This document shows positions 1 through 8,180 of a stretch of DNA of 38,985 nt, piece after piece. The notes under the pieces were generated by a model that was not told the DNA's origin, ran no database searches, and was given only the letters and a program-made list of their open reading frames with translations. This stretch comes from Treponema sp. Lineage in GTDB: Bacteria; Spirochaetota; Spirochaetia; Treponematales; Breznakiellaceae. A program made the position numbers and the translations under genes. The DNA lies in contig JAISCR010000040.1 of assembly GCA_031265435.1 (NCBI GenBank), positions 1 through 38,985 on the forward strand, given 5' to 3'. Within the stretch, counting starts at the first letter, position 1. Every line of letters begins with the position of its first letter.

Positions 1-89
1 GCTGCTCTGAGGGTTTTAAGCTCCCGTTTAACCATTTCCATGATTTTCCCGCGGAGCTTTTCCTGCCCTTTCCTCTGTAGTTGTGCCAT
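1..89 (-). CDS. Fragment of a possible transposase, open at the left edge
   Basis: Read leftwards from an ATG at 89, the frame stays open to the edge and gives about 29 residues, MAQLQRKGQEKLRGKIMEM and then a lysine/arginine-rich stretch. A second ATG at 99, in another frame, has a better AGGAG at 108-112 but stops after 23 codons. I do not recognise the protein. The basic N-terminus and the two 13-bp repeats just upstream (124-136 and 153-165) fit the start of an insertion-sequence gene. The call is weak because most of the gene lies outside the window. Confidence 0.25.
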   Translation of the reverse strand, partial: MAQLQRKGQEKLRGKIMEMVKRELKTLRA

Positions 90-123
90 GCAGTATCATG
101 GCTTTTCTCCTGAGATTTATGAG

Positions 124-165
124 GGCTCATTTCTACGGGTTTTTAAGTACATGGCTCATTTCTAC
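124..165. repeat. Two direct 13-bp repeats, likely insertion-sequence end
   Basis: GGCTCATTTCTAC occurs exactly at 124-136 and 153-165, a 29-bp period. Short repeated motifs upstream of a transposase start are typical of several IS families, including IS21 and related elements. The outer border of the element would lie near 165-185. No matching inverted copy is visible in the window because the rest of the element lies to the left. Confidence 0.4.
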
Positions 166-202
166 TGAACGAAGGGGGGCGCATTTTCGCTGATTTTTAA
201 CA

Positions 203-250
203 TGAGGATAATTGATGATATTGAGGATAATTGACATTGAGGATAATTGA
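203..250. repeat. Three copies of a 13-bp direct repeat upstream of pyrG
   Basis: TGAGGATAATTGA occurs exactly at 203-215, 222-234 and 238-250, with periods of 19 and 16 bp. A degenerate fourth copy, TTGAGATAATT, lies at 272-282 and overlaps the proposed -10 of pyrG. The copies could be regulator sites or slippage products; nothing in the sequence decides between them. Confidence 0.6.
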
Positions 251-252
251 TA

Positions 253-281
253 TTGACCAAAGCAGGGACGATTGAGATAAT
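253..281 (+). promoter_or_regulatory. pyrG promoter, predicted leaderless
   Basis: TTGACC (253-258) and GATAAT (276-281) are separated by 17 bp. Transcription would begin about 2 nt before the pyrG ATG at 290, and there is no Shine-Dalgarno sequence before that ATG. The direct repeats at 203-250 sit immediately upstream. Confidence 0.5.
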
Positions 282-289
282 TCTTCTAC

Positions 290-1927
290 ATGAACAAGTT
301 TATTTTCGTCTCGGGCGGGGTGTGTTCCAGCCTGGGGAAGGGGGTTGCTGCTTCCTCCCTTGGCGCACTGCTGGAAGGGCGGGGATTGAATGTCCGCATG
401 GTGAAGTGCGATCCCTATATCAATGTGGACGCGGGAACCATGAGTCCCTACCAGCATGGGGAAGTTTATGTTACCGATGACGGCGCCGAGACGGATCTTG
501 ACCTGGGAAACTATGCCCGCTTTACCAAAAGCCCTCTTTCCAGAGCCAATTCAATTACCACCGGGCAAGTATACGATGCGGTAATCCGCAAGGAGAGGGA
601 AGGCCGTTATCTGGGCCGTTGTGTCCAGGTGATCCCCCATATCACCGACGAGATCAAGGCCCGGATTCTCGCGGTGGCCAGGGAAGATCCCGACACCGAT
701 GTAATAATTGTGGAGATTGGCGGAACGGTAGGGGACATTGAATCTATTCCCTTTCTGGAAACCGCCCGGCAGATTATCCACGAAATGGGCCGGGAAAATG
801 TGCTTTCCGTCCATTTAACGCTCCTTCCCGAAGTGGCGGGCGGGGAACTCAAGACCAAGCCTACCCAGCACTCGGTCAAGGCAATGCAGGAACAGGGAAT
901 TCAGCCTGATATTCTCATCTGCCGGGCTCCGGTGATGCTGGACGAAGCCACGCGGCGCAAGATTGCCCTGTTTACCAATGTGGCCCCCGATGCTGTTTTT
1001 ACCTCCTACGATGTAAGTACCACCATCTACGAGATCCCCCTGATCTTCTCGGAACAGAAGCTCGATCAGGTGGTGCTGAACCGGATGGGTGTGGCAAGCC
1101 GTCATGCAGACCTGGGTTCATGGCATTCCATGATGGAACGTTTTGCAGCCCGAAAAGGCAAGGTACGGATCGGTATTGTGGGTAAGTACATGGAACTCCA
1201 CGATGCGTATAAATCGGTGTATGAAGCCCTCTTCCATGCCGGCCTTGAAGGGGGCGTCGAAGTAGAGCTTGTCAAAATCGATTCTTCCCGGCTGGAAGGT
1301 CAGGATAATGTAGATTCCATTCTGGGGCCCGGGGCGGAAGGCGGCGGCGTTGACGGGATTCTTGTGCCCGGCGGATTTGGACAACGGGGAATCAACGGTA
1401 TGGTTAAGGCTGCCGCGTGGGCCCGGCTCAACAAGGTGCCCTATTTCGGTGTATGCCTTGGTATGCAGATCATGGTGATAGATTGGGCCCGCCATGTCCT
1501 GGGCTGGGAGGATGCGGATTCCACCGAGTTTAATCAGGAAACCCGGCACCCGGTGATAAGCCTTATGGAAGAACAGGAAGACATTACCACTTACGGGGCC
1601 ACCATGAGGCTGGGAAACTGGGACTGTGTTGCCGAACAGAATACCCTTATTCTGGCGGCCTACGGGGATAAAAACATCAGGGAACGGCACCGGCACCGTT
1701 ATGAATTTGCCAACCGCTACCGTCAGGAGATGTCTGCCGCGGGCTTGAGGCTTGCGGCCTTTACCCCCGACGGTAAGCTGGTGGAGTGCGCGGAATGGCC
1801 GGATCACCCCTGGGGTCTGGGCGTGCAGTTCCATCCGGAATTCAAATCCAAGCCTACTTCCGCCGCTCCTCTTTTCCGGGACTTTATTGCCGCGGCACGG
1901 GATGTACGTTCCAAAGGAGCTCAGTGA
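290..1927 (+). CDS. pyrG: CTP synthase
   Basis: This cytoplasmic enzyme converts UTP to CTP using ATP and glutamine-derived ammonia, the last step of de novo CTP synthesis. The 545-residue protein has the family's usual length. It starts with MNKFIFVSGGVCSSLGKG, the P-loop of the amidoligase domain. The C-terminal glutaminase domain (about residues 300-545) has the nucleophile in FGVCLGMQ and the catalytic histidine/glutamate pair in FHPEF. No start other than 290 fits the conserved N-terminus. No ribosome site precedes it, and the -10 ends 8 nt upstream, so the message may be leaderless. The stop at 1925-1927 is 10 nt before the lptC-like GTG, which suggests cotranscription with the envelope genes downstream. 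Confidence 0.97.
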   Translation: MNKFIFVSGGVCSSLGKGVAASSLGALLEGRGLNVRMVKCDPYINVDAGTMSPYQHGEVYVTDDGAETDLDLGNYARFTKSPLSRANSITTGQVYDAVIRKEREGRYLGRCVQVIPHITDEIKARILAVAREDPDTDVIIVEIGGTVGDIESIPFLETARQIIHEMGRENVLSVHLTLLPEVAGGELKTKPTQHSVKAMQEQGIQPDILICRAPVMLDEATRRKIALFTNVAPDAVFTSYDVSTTIYEIPLIFSEQKLDQVVLNRMGVASRHADLGSWHSMMERFAARKGKVRIGIVGKYMELHDAYKSVYEALFHAGLEGGVEVELVKIDSSRLEGQDNVDSILGPGAEGGGVDGILVPGGFGQRGINGMVKAAAWARLNKVPYFGVCLGMQIMVIDWARHVLGWEDADSTEFNQETRHPVISLMEEQEDITTYGATMRLGNWDCVAEQNTLILAAYGDKNIRERHRHRYEFANRYRQEMSAAGLRLAAFTPDGKLVECAEWPDHPWGLGVQFHPEFKSKPTSAAPLFRDFIAAARDVRSKGAQ

Positions 1928-1937
1928 GGATCTTGCC

Positions 1938-2600
1938 GTGAAATATGCGCCGTTCCTCTTTTTTTTACTCTTTTGTTTTCTTGCCTGTTCTTTTGACTAC
2001 GGCGACACGGAAGATCTTGAAAACGAACGGCCGGATCTGGTGATGAATGATGTAGAATATGTGCGGGTACGGAAAGGCGACCCCCAGGTGCGTTTTATGG
2101 CGGAACTGGTGGAGCGTTACGAGGATAAACAGATCGTTGACCTTAAAAATTTTTCCTTTGAACAGTTTGACCGGCACGGAGAGGATATCAACGCGAGAGG
2201 CCGGGCAGGGACAGCAGAGGTGGAACTGGAATCCGGTAATGTTGAATTGGGAGACGGAGTGCAGATTTCCGTACAGTCCGAAGATTTTACCGTGGAAACC
2301 GGACGGCTTCACTGGCATGACAAGGATCGTGTGCTTTCGGGTAATCCTGAAGACGAGGTGAGGATACTCCGGGAAAACGGTACCAGTTTTTCGGGCTGGG
2401 GTTTTAGCGCCAATGCCCGCAGCCGCACCTGGGGGTTTGACGGCGGGCTTTCCGGTACCTACATTCATGACGACGACGAGGAAGAAGAAGAGGAAGAGGG
2501 AGATTTGGTGAATAGCGAAGAGGAAATAGTAGAAGAAGAGCCGAATGAAGAAGAGGCCGAAGAGCCGGGTGAAGGGACTGAAGTATCTCTTGAGGAATGA
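1938..2600 (+). CDS. lptC: LptC-like lipoprotein with acidic tail
   Basis: This is probably the inner-membrane-anchored periplasmic component of an Lpt-type (glyco)lipid export bridge, passing substrate to LptA. The GTG start at 1938 is chosen because GAGGA lies 7 nt upstream and the frame then begins with a lipoprotein signal, hydrophobic residues 4-16 followed by LAC with Cys17. The body (about residues 40-170) has the repeating beta-strand pattern of LptC/OstA-fold proteins. The last 40 or so residues are almost all Glu/Asp, encoded by GAG/GAA runs at 2468-2597; this is unusual for LptC. The position directly before an LptA-like and an LptB-like gene supports the call more than any single motif does. 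Length 220 residues. Confidence 0.7.
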   Translation: MKYAPFLFFLLFCFLACSFDYGDTEDLENERPDLVMNDVEYVRVRKGDPQVRFMAELVERYEDKQIVDLKNFSFEQFDRHGEDINARGRAGTAEVELESGNVELGDGVQISVQSEDFTVETGRLHWHDKDRVLSGNPEDEVRILRENGTSFSGWGFSANARSRTWGFDGGLSGTYIHDDDEEEEEEEGDLVNSEEEIVEEEPNEEEAEEPGEGTEVSLEE

Positions 2601-2607
2601 GGGTGAA

Positions 2608-3225
2608 ATGAGAAAAGTCTTTTTTGCTGTTATGATTTTTTTGCTCCCCTGTTATCCCTTTGCGGATACCTTTACGTTCAAGGCCGACCGTATGCAGGGT
2701 TCCAAGGCCGTGGGGCGGGAGATTACCGTGCTTACCGGAAATGCGGAGGTGCGTTCCGATAATCTGCTCCTCAAGGCTGCCCGGATAGAGATCCATGGAG
2801 ACGACAACCAGTTTATCGACTGTACCGGCGGGGTTGAAGGCATCGAAGAAGAAAAAGAGATAGTCTTTCGTACCGATAGGCTGCGTTACGATCGCAAGCT
2901 TAAGGTCGCCCGGCTTGAGGGAAACGCCACGCTGGAGGACAGAAAGAACGAGATTGTCGCCAGGGGCCGTTTTATCGAGTATGATGATGAGGCGGAGATT
3001 ACTGTTTTTCAGATCTCTGTCCGGCTTTTCAAGAACGATATGGTCTGCCGTTCCGAATACGCGGTCTACCGCCGTCAGGAAAAACTCCTTGACCTTTCGG
3101 GCTTTCCCGTGGTCTTCAAGAAGGATGATGAATTCCGGGCGGATCGCATTCGGGTTGATCTTGATACCGATGATGTTACCATGGAGGGAGCGGTCTCGGG
3201 GACGCTGAAAAATAATAATGACTGA
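2608..3225 (+). CDS. lptA: LptA/OstA-like periplasmic protein
   Basis: This is a predicted periplasmic bridge protein carrying lipid-linked glycans between the inner and outer membranes. The ATG at 2608 gives a signal peptide ([19 protein letters not shown]) followed by [10 protein letters not shown] and [21 protein letters not shown], the short beta-strand repeats typical of OstA/LptA proteins. It lies 7 nt after the lptC-like stop and its own stop overlaps the ATG of the ABC ATPase, so the three are translationally coupled. An in-frame upstream ATG at 2545 would put the signal peptide inside the protein and is rejected. Length 205 residues, close to the family's usual size. Confidence 0.75.
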   Translation: MRKVFFAVMIFLLPCYPFADTFTFKADRMQGSKAVGREITVLTGNAEVRSDNLLLKAARIEIHGDDNQFIDCTGGVEGIEEEKEIVFRTDRLRYDRKLKVARLEGNATLEDRKNEIVARGRFIEYDDEAEITVFQISVRLFKNDMVCRSEYAVYRRQEKLLDLSGFPVVFKKDDEFRADRIRVDLDTDDVTMEGAVSGTLKNNND

Positions 3226-4060
3226 TGAAGAAAAAACTCTTCCCCTCCTGCTGCAGGATCAAACTCCCCCCTGGCTGCTTCCTTCCTCAGGCCCTCTCTC
3301 GTATCCGGTGCCTTCTTCGACGGAGCCGTCGCGGCTTCACATACTTTCGGTAAGCGATCTCAAGAAAAAATTCGGCAGGAAGGAAGTTGTCCGGGGCGTT
3401 AATTTTTCCATGCACAACGGCGAAGTGGCCGGACTCCTGGGCCCCAACGGGGCGGGAAAAACTACCATTTTTTATATGATTGTCGGTTTCTATAAGCCCT
3501 CGGACGGTTTTGTTACTATGGACGGCATTGATATTATCAGCAAGCCGATGTTCCGCCGCGCCCGGTTGGGCATTGCCTACCTTCCCCAGGAAGCTTCGAT
3601 TTTCCGCAAACTTACCGTCGAGCAGAATCTCTGGGCAATTCTTGAATCCCGCCGGGACATAAACAAGGCTCAAAAAAAAGAAAGGCTGGAAGCCCTGCTT
3701 GAAGAATTTGGTATCGGCAGGATACGGAAACAACCCGGTTTTACCCTTTCCGGCGGCGAGCGGCGGCGTACCGAGATTGCCAGGGCCCTGGCTACGGAAC
3801 CCAAATTCCTTTTGCTTGATGAACCCTTTGCCGGTATAGATCCCATCGCCGTATTTGAGATAAAGCAGATCATCCGCCGCCTGGCGGAAAAAGGAATAGG
3901 TATCCTTATTACCGACCACAATGTGAGGGATACCCTGGAGATTACCACCGAGGCGTTTATCATTGCCGACGGAACCATTGTTGCCCGCGGGGACAAGGAT
4001 GTGATCCTTGCCAACGAAATGGTACGGGAAGTCTATCTGGGCAGCGAATTCCGGATGTAG
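3218..4060 (+). CDS. lptB: LptB-like ABC transporter ATPase
   Basis: This ATPase would power lipid extraction in the Lpt system from the cytoplasmic face of the inner membrane, normally paired with LptF/LptG permeases, which are not in this window. Visible motifs are Walker [10 protein letters not shown], signature [16 protein letters not shown], Walker [13 protein letters not shown] and the switch histidine in [12 protein letters not shown]; this last block is characteristic of LptB rather than LivF/LivG. The start overlaps the lptA-like stop by 8 nt. About 42 residues rich in Pro, Leu and Ser precede the usual LptB N-terminus (near [12 protein letters not shown]), an extension not normal for the family. 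No convincing later start was seen. Length 280 residues. Confidence 0.9.
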   Translation: MTDEEKTLPLLLQDQTPPWLLPSSGPLSYPVPSSTEPSRLHILSVSDLKKKFGRKEVVRGVNFSMHNGEVAGLLGPNGAGKTTIFYMIVGFYKPSDGFVTMDGIDIISKPMFRRARLGIAYLPQEASIFRKLTVEQNLWAILESRRDINKAQKKERLEALLEEFGIGRIRKQPGFTLSGGERRRTEIARALATEPKFLLLDEPFAGIDPIAVFEIKQIIRRLAEKGIGILITDHNVRDTLEITTEAFIIADGTIVARGDKDVILANEMVREVYLGSEFRM

Positions 4061-4105
4061 CAGAATTATTGCTGCAAAACCAAACTATTGAAGAGGAGAG
4101 ACATA

Positions 4106-4666
4106 ATGAAAAAGAATATGGTCGCGGCAGGAATACTGCTGTTTGCTTTTATTGTTCCGGGAGGGATCTTTGCGGAAGCCGGCAAGGCAATATCTCCCGC
4201 GATGGCGGAGACCTTTGCCAGGGCGGGACTTTCGGTGCTGAAGGAAAGAACCCGTGTACCCGGTTTTGGCGCTCCGCTTTCGGGCGGAGGGAACATAAGC
4301 CTCAAGGGACTTGAAGGCAAGGTAGTCTTCCTTAACTTCTGGGCGACCTGGTGCGGCCCCTGCCGCCAGGAAATGCCTTCCATGGAGAATCTCTACCGGC
4401 GCTACAGGAGCCGGGGTCTTGAAATTCTTGCGGTGAACGTGCAGGAAAACGAAAAGGATGTGGCGGCCTTCATGAAGCGCTACAAACTCAGTTTCCCCGC
4501 AGCCATGGACAAGTCCGGCGAAATCAGCGGGGAGTACGGGATCTATGCCTTCCCGACCAGCCTTATCCTTGACCGGGACGGGGCGGCGCTGGCCCTTGTG
4601 GTGGGGAGCATCAGGTGGGATACTCCCGAGATCAACGCCGCCTTTGAAGCGCTTCTTGCCGATTAA
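4106..4666 (+). CDS. Periplasmic TlpA/ResA-like thioredoxin
   Basis: This is an exported thiol-disulfide oxidoreductase that probably reduces disulfides in envelope proteins, or cytochrome c apoproteins where these exist. GAGGAGAG lies about 5 nt before the ATG at 4106, which opens a signal peptide (residues 1-24, cleaved near FAEAG). The catalytic site is NFWATWCGPCRQE with Cys83 and Cys86, and the cis-proline is in AFPTSLI. Length is 186 residues. It follows lptB by 45 nt and may be the last gene of the pyrG-lpt transcript. A DsbD/CcdA-type electron donor is not seen nearby, so its partner is unknown. Confidence 0.88.
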   Translation: MKKNMVAAGILLFAFIVPGGIFAEAGKAISPAMAETFARAGLSVLKERTRVPGFGAPLSGGGNISLKGLEGKVVFLNFWATWCGPCRQEMPSMENLYRRYRSRGLEILAVNVQENEKDVAAFMKRYKLSFPAAMDKSGEISGEYGIYAFPTSLILDRDGAALALVVGSIRWDTPEINAAFEALLAD

Positions 4667-4667
4667 A

Positions 4668-4705
4668 TAGTGTCTGTCCACAAAGCCGGTTGCGGACAGA
4701 CACTA
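4668..4705. terminator. 12-bp perfect hairpin between convergent genes
   Basis: TAGTGTCTGTCC (4668-4679) and GGACAGACACTA (4694-4705) are exact inverted repeats around a 14-nt loop. It starts 2 nt after the TlpA-like stop and lies 17 nt past the end of the convergent beta-galactosidase. No T-run follows on either strand, so it may be a dispersed palindromic repeat or an RNA-stabilising hairpin rather than an intrinsic terminator. Confidence 0.55.
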
Positions 4706-4722
4706 AATAACTGAGGTAAGTT

Positions 4723-7700
4723 TTATGCCTTTACGTAGAGCCTCATGCGGTAGAGTCCCGGCCTGAGGCGGTACTCTTCCCTGGTGTCCGGGCCGCAGGT
4801 GGCGGTTCCGAGTCCCCGCTGGGCAATATCAATGTACAGAAGATAGATTCCTTTTTCCGTCATAAGATCCTTTAGATCGCAGGTATGCAGCGCATCCGTC
4901 ATGTTTTCCGGACTGTAGCGGCTGGCGCTGATGCTGAGCGGTTCTTCGGCGAACAGAGTCCAGGCTTTTGCCTTGCCCGCGGGAGGACTGCCGGCCGAAA
5001 CGGTAAAGCTCCGCACCCCGATACGGTTGCCGTTTTCCTGGGGAACAATGTAGGGGGTTTCCAGTTCCGCCGGGCTTCCCGAGTAACAGCCCAGAAAGGC
5101 CGCCGCCTGACGGTCGGAGTAAGCCTCGTGCGGCCCCCGGCCTATCCAGTGTATTGTGGAGTATGCGGCGGGGATCTCCGCGCTGACGCCCACCCTGGGG
5201 AGTTCCGGTAGCGTGGAGTCAAGGTCAAAGCTTATATCCAGCATGAATACGCCGCCCTCCAGAGGGGTTGAAACGCAGCTGTAGTTTCCCAGCTTCCGGT
5301 CTTTGTAATCCGGCGCAGCATTGCTGCCGCAGAGCAGAACGGCGCTGTACTTTACGGACTGAGAAACCTTTTCGGTTTTCTCTCCGCTTATCCGCATGTG
5401 CAGAAGATCCATATTGAGCCAGTGGAACATGGGTTTGTTCTGGAAGTAGAAGGCCGCGGCAGGATCGCTCAAAAGATGTTTGTAGGTTTTCAGCCCATCG
5501 TTTTCCGTGGGAACACGGTACAGGGAAGGCTTCAGGAGCTTTACAAATTCTTCCGCGGCCGCGGCATTACCGCTGCCCTGTACCGCGGCCAGCACCGCAG
5601 AGGCAGAGCTTTCCCGGATGAGAGCCTCCGCGGAAGCGACCACAAAACCCTTCTGCGCCCAGGGCATTCTTTCCATACCGGAAAGATCCCGGTTAAGCAC
5701 AAAGTCGCCGTGTATATATACCGTGCCGTCATAATCTTCCGGTTTGAAGCCGGGGGGAACCGGGAAATCAATTTCGGTGGATTCTCCGGGGCCGATGGGG
5801 GGCAGAGCCCTCTCTTCGCTTACCAGTATCTTTTCTCCCTCCAAAGGATTCTGGAGAACACAGAGTTTCCAGCGCAGGCTCAAACAATCCAGAGCCGAAA
5901 AATCATAGCGGTTTTCCACCGTAAAACTGTAGGGCTTGCCGGAAACCGTGTTGTAGGGTTTTGCCGTCAGGGGCTTGAGACGTACCGGAGAATGCACCTG
6001 CTTACATTCAGCCATGACGGGTTTGGGACTCTGATCCGGCAGGATGAGGCCGTTAAGGCAGAAGTCGTAATCGGAAGGCTCGTCCCCAAAGTCTCCGCCG
6101 TATTTCCAGTATTTTTTACCGTCGGGGCTTGCTGCCGCAATACCCTCATCGATCCAGTCCCAGATAAAGCCGCCCTGCAGCCCGTGGTGGTTTTCAATCG
6201 CCTTCCAGTAATCCGAAAGACTGCCGTTTGAATTCCCCATGGCGTGGGAGTATTCGATCATGATGAGGGGCCGGAAATCGTTACGGTACTTGGTAAAGTC
6301 TGTGATGAGTTCTATTTCCGGGTACATGGGCCCGATAATGTCGGTAAGGTTCTGGCTCCGGTTGAGGGAATCCAGGGTAAAGGATCCCTGACCTTTTTCC
6401 GGCCTGATGGCGCCCTCGTAGTTTACGGGCCGTGAAGGATCGTAGCGGCGTATCCATGCGGCGCCCGCATTGTGATTGTCCCCGTCGCCGCTTTCATTCC
6501 CCAGCGACCAGATGATGATCGAAGGGTGGTTCTTGTCCCGTTCCACCATCCTGAGCATCCGGCTCATATACGCGTGATTCCAGGCGCTGTCCCATGATAT
6601 CTGTTCGTAGAAACAGTGATTCTCGATATTCGCCTCGTCTACCAGATATATGCCGTACCGGTCGCAGAGATCGTACCAGCGTTCATCATCGGGATAGTGG
6701 CAGGTGCGCACCGCATTGAAATTGTGCGTTTTCAGGAGAATGATATCCTTTAACATGCTTTCGGCAGAGAGGGTTTTTCCCTTCTGCTCATCGTGTTCGT
6801 GGCGGTTGACGCCCTTGATGAGGGGCGCCTTGCCGTTGATTTTCAGTTCCCGGTTGCCTATTCCCAGTGAACGGAAGCCGGTACAGAATGCGGCGCTTTC
6901 CAGGTGAAGTCCGTCCCTCCACAGGCTCACGGAGACCACATAGAGGGCAGGCGACTCATGCGACCAGGTTTTTGCACCGGGAACCGTTTCTTCAATCTCC
7001 GCAATATTGCCGTTGAGCCTGTAGTTGCAGGAGAACTCTTTTTCTCCGCTGACGATTGCCTTTGTTTCCGCGGCGAATTGTTCCGCATCGGCAAGACTGC
7101 CCGGCAGCGAAAAGGGATACACCGCATATTTGATGGTAAAGGGCCTTGTATCTTTGTTAAGGGTAACCGGAACATTTCCGGTGCTTCGGGATTCGGGGAC
7201 ATTACCCCCTATGCTTACCTTCATGGAAAGTTTCCCTTCGCCCGCATTGTCAATCGTTCCGGGAACGGCCTTTATGTCTTTGATGTAGCAGTCTTCGGTA
7301 GCGTAGAGAAACACACTTCGGTGTATGCCGCCGAACCACCATTGATCCTGATCCTCCACATAGCTGGCATCGGAGTAGCGGACTACCTTGATGCAGAGGG
7401 TGTTTTCCCCTTCGGTAATGAAGGAGCTTATGTCGTATTCCGAGGGAAGCCGGGTATCTTTCCCCATGCCGGCAAAACTTCCGTTAATGTACACGAGGGC
7501 CACGCTTTCCGCCGAGCCGATATGGAGCACCACCCGTTTTCCCTTCCACGCCCTGGGAACGGTAAAGGTCCGCCGGTAAAGCCCGGTGGGATTATCCCTG
7601 GGGGCTTTTGGGGGGACTGCCTGGAAAGGCATCTGGACATTGGTATAGTGGGGCTTGTCGAAGCCCTGGAGAGTCCAGGTACCGGGAACCGCTATGCTGC

Positions 7701-7995
7701 TCCAACCTTCGGTCTTGAATTCCGGCTTTACCCAGGAGAGATCTTCCTCTCCGGAGGAATCGGCGCCCTTTGCCCCGGCGGAATACCCCGGCCCGGGGAG
7801 AAGTTTGAAGTTCCAGCGGCCGTCCAGACTGAAATAAAGGGGATTTTTGCCGGGATCACGGTATTCGGGCCCTGCCACCGTATCGGCAACGGCGGCTTCG
7901 GTCGAACCGAAAGGTAAAAGCGGGCTGCGCATGGGCAGCCGGTTCATTCCCTGAATTTCAGGGTTTTCCCACATGGGGGGGAAGTTATTTTCCAT
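4723..7995 (-). CDS. lacZ: GH2 beta-galactosidase (LacZ type)
   Basis: This predicted retaining glycoside hydrolase removes terminal beta-galactose. The 1090 residues match the long LacZ form, with N-terminal jelly-roll, two immunoglobulin-like domains, TIM barrel and C-terminal Bgal_small_N-type domain. The N-terminus WENPEIQGMNRLPMRS is the LacZ signature. The acid/base Glu lies in WSLGNESG near residue 500 and the nucleophile Glu in MIEYSHAMGNS near residue 580, followed by GGFIWDWIDEG. No signal peptide is seen, so it is cytoplasmic. The start at 7995 is preferred over 8016 because a promoter overlaps 8016 and its predicted start of transcription is near 7997. The divergent ABC/beta-mannosidase operon suggests use of galactosylated beta-mannans or other hemicellulose oligosaccharides. 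Confidence 0.93.
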   Translation of the reverse strand: MENNFPPMWENPEIQGMNRLPMRSPLLPFGSTEAAVADTVAGPEYRDPGKNPLYFSLDGRWNFKLLPGPGYSAGAKGADSSGEEDLSWVKPEFKTEGWSSIAVPGTWTLQGFDKPHYTNVQMPFQAVPPKAPRDNPTGLYRRTFTVPRAWKGKRVVLHIGSAESVALVYINGSFAGMGKDTRLPSEYDISSFITEGENTLCIKVVRYSDASYVEDQDQWWFGGIHRSVFLYATEDCYIKDIKAVPGTIDNAGEGKLSMKVSIGGNVPESRSTGNVPVTLNKDTRPFTIKYAVYPFSLPGSLADAEQFAAETKAIVSGEKEFSCNYRLNGNIAEIEETVPGAKTWSHESPALYVVSVSLWRDGLHLESAAFCTGFRSLGIGNRELKINGKAPLIKGVNRHEHDEQKGKTLSAESMLKDIILLKTHNFNAVRTCHYPDDERWYDLCDRYGIYLVDEANIENHCFYEQISWDSAWNHAYMSRMLRMVERDKNHPSIIIWSLGNESGDGDNHNAGAAWIRRYDPSRPVNYEGAIRPEKGQGSFTLDSLNRSQNLTDIIGPMYPEIELITDFTKYRNDFRPLIMIEYSHAMGNSNGSLSDYWKAIENHHGLQGGFIWDWIDEGIAAASPDGKKYWKYGGDFGDEPSDYDFCLNGLILPDQSPKPVMAECKQVHSPVRLKPLTAKPYNTVSGKPYSFTVENRYDFSALDCLSLRWKLCVLQNPLEGEKILVSEERALPPIGPGESTEIDFPVPPGFKPEDYDGTVYIHGDFVLNRDLSGMERMPWAQKGFVVASAEALIRESSASAVLAAVQGSGNAAAAEEFVKLLKPSLYRVPTENDGLKTYKHLLSDPAAAFYFQNKPMFHWLNMDLLHMRISGEKTEKVSQSVKYSAVLLCGSNAAPDYKDRKLGNYSCVSTPLEGGVFMLDISFDLDSTLPELPRVGVSAEIPAAYSTIHWIGRGPHEAYSDRQAAAFLGCYSGSPAELETPYIVPQENGNRIGVRSFTVSAGSPPAGKAKAWTLFAEEPLSISASRYSPENMTDALHTCDLKDLMTEKGIYLLYIDIAQRGLGTATCGPDTREEYRLRPGLYRMRLYVKA

Positions 7996-8003
7996 AATTA
8001 ATG

Positions 8004-8031
8004 ATAATAGATCCATGAATCAAATTGTCAA
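8004..8031 (-). promoter_or_regulatory. beta-galactosidase promoter, predicted leaderless
   Basis: On the - strand TTGACA (8026-8031) and TATTAT (8004-8009) are 16 bp apart. The ATG at 7995 lies 8 nt beyond the -10 with no Shine-Dalgarno sequence. The divergent operon's promoter begins 68 bp away at 8100, so a shared regulator could act on both. Confidence 0.6.
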
Positions 8032-8099
8032 GTGAAGTGCGCATAGATGCAGTGTGCATAGAGGGAAACGCCTCTTTTGAAGAGTACGCAAAAATGTGG

Positions 8100-8128
8100 T
8101 TGCAAAATTCCCTAAACCTCCCTATACT
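8100..8128 (+). promoter_or_regulatory. Promoter of the sugar ABC/beta-mannosidase operon
   Basis: TTGCAA (8100-8105) and TATACT (8123-8128) are 17 bp apart. The leader of about 45 nt carries GATGT (8141-8145) and ACATC (8154-8158), which flank GTTTCAAAC and form an imperfect palindrome downstream of the start of transcription. That is a plausible LacI-type operator, but no regulator gene lies nearby. Confidence 0.6.
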
Positions 8129-8180
8129 AAGCCCTATAACGATGTTTCAAACGACATCTGATTACGATTCAGGAGGAATT

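Noticed and set aside
6904..7917. Long + strand frame of 337 codons, and another at 5398-6231
   Set aside because: Both lie antisense to the well-supported beta-galactosidase and show no family pattern.
8025..8180. N-terminal extension of the sugar-binding protein
   Set aside because: It contains the promoter, and the AGGAGG plus lipoprotein signal clearly mark 8181 as start.
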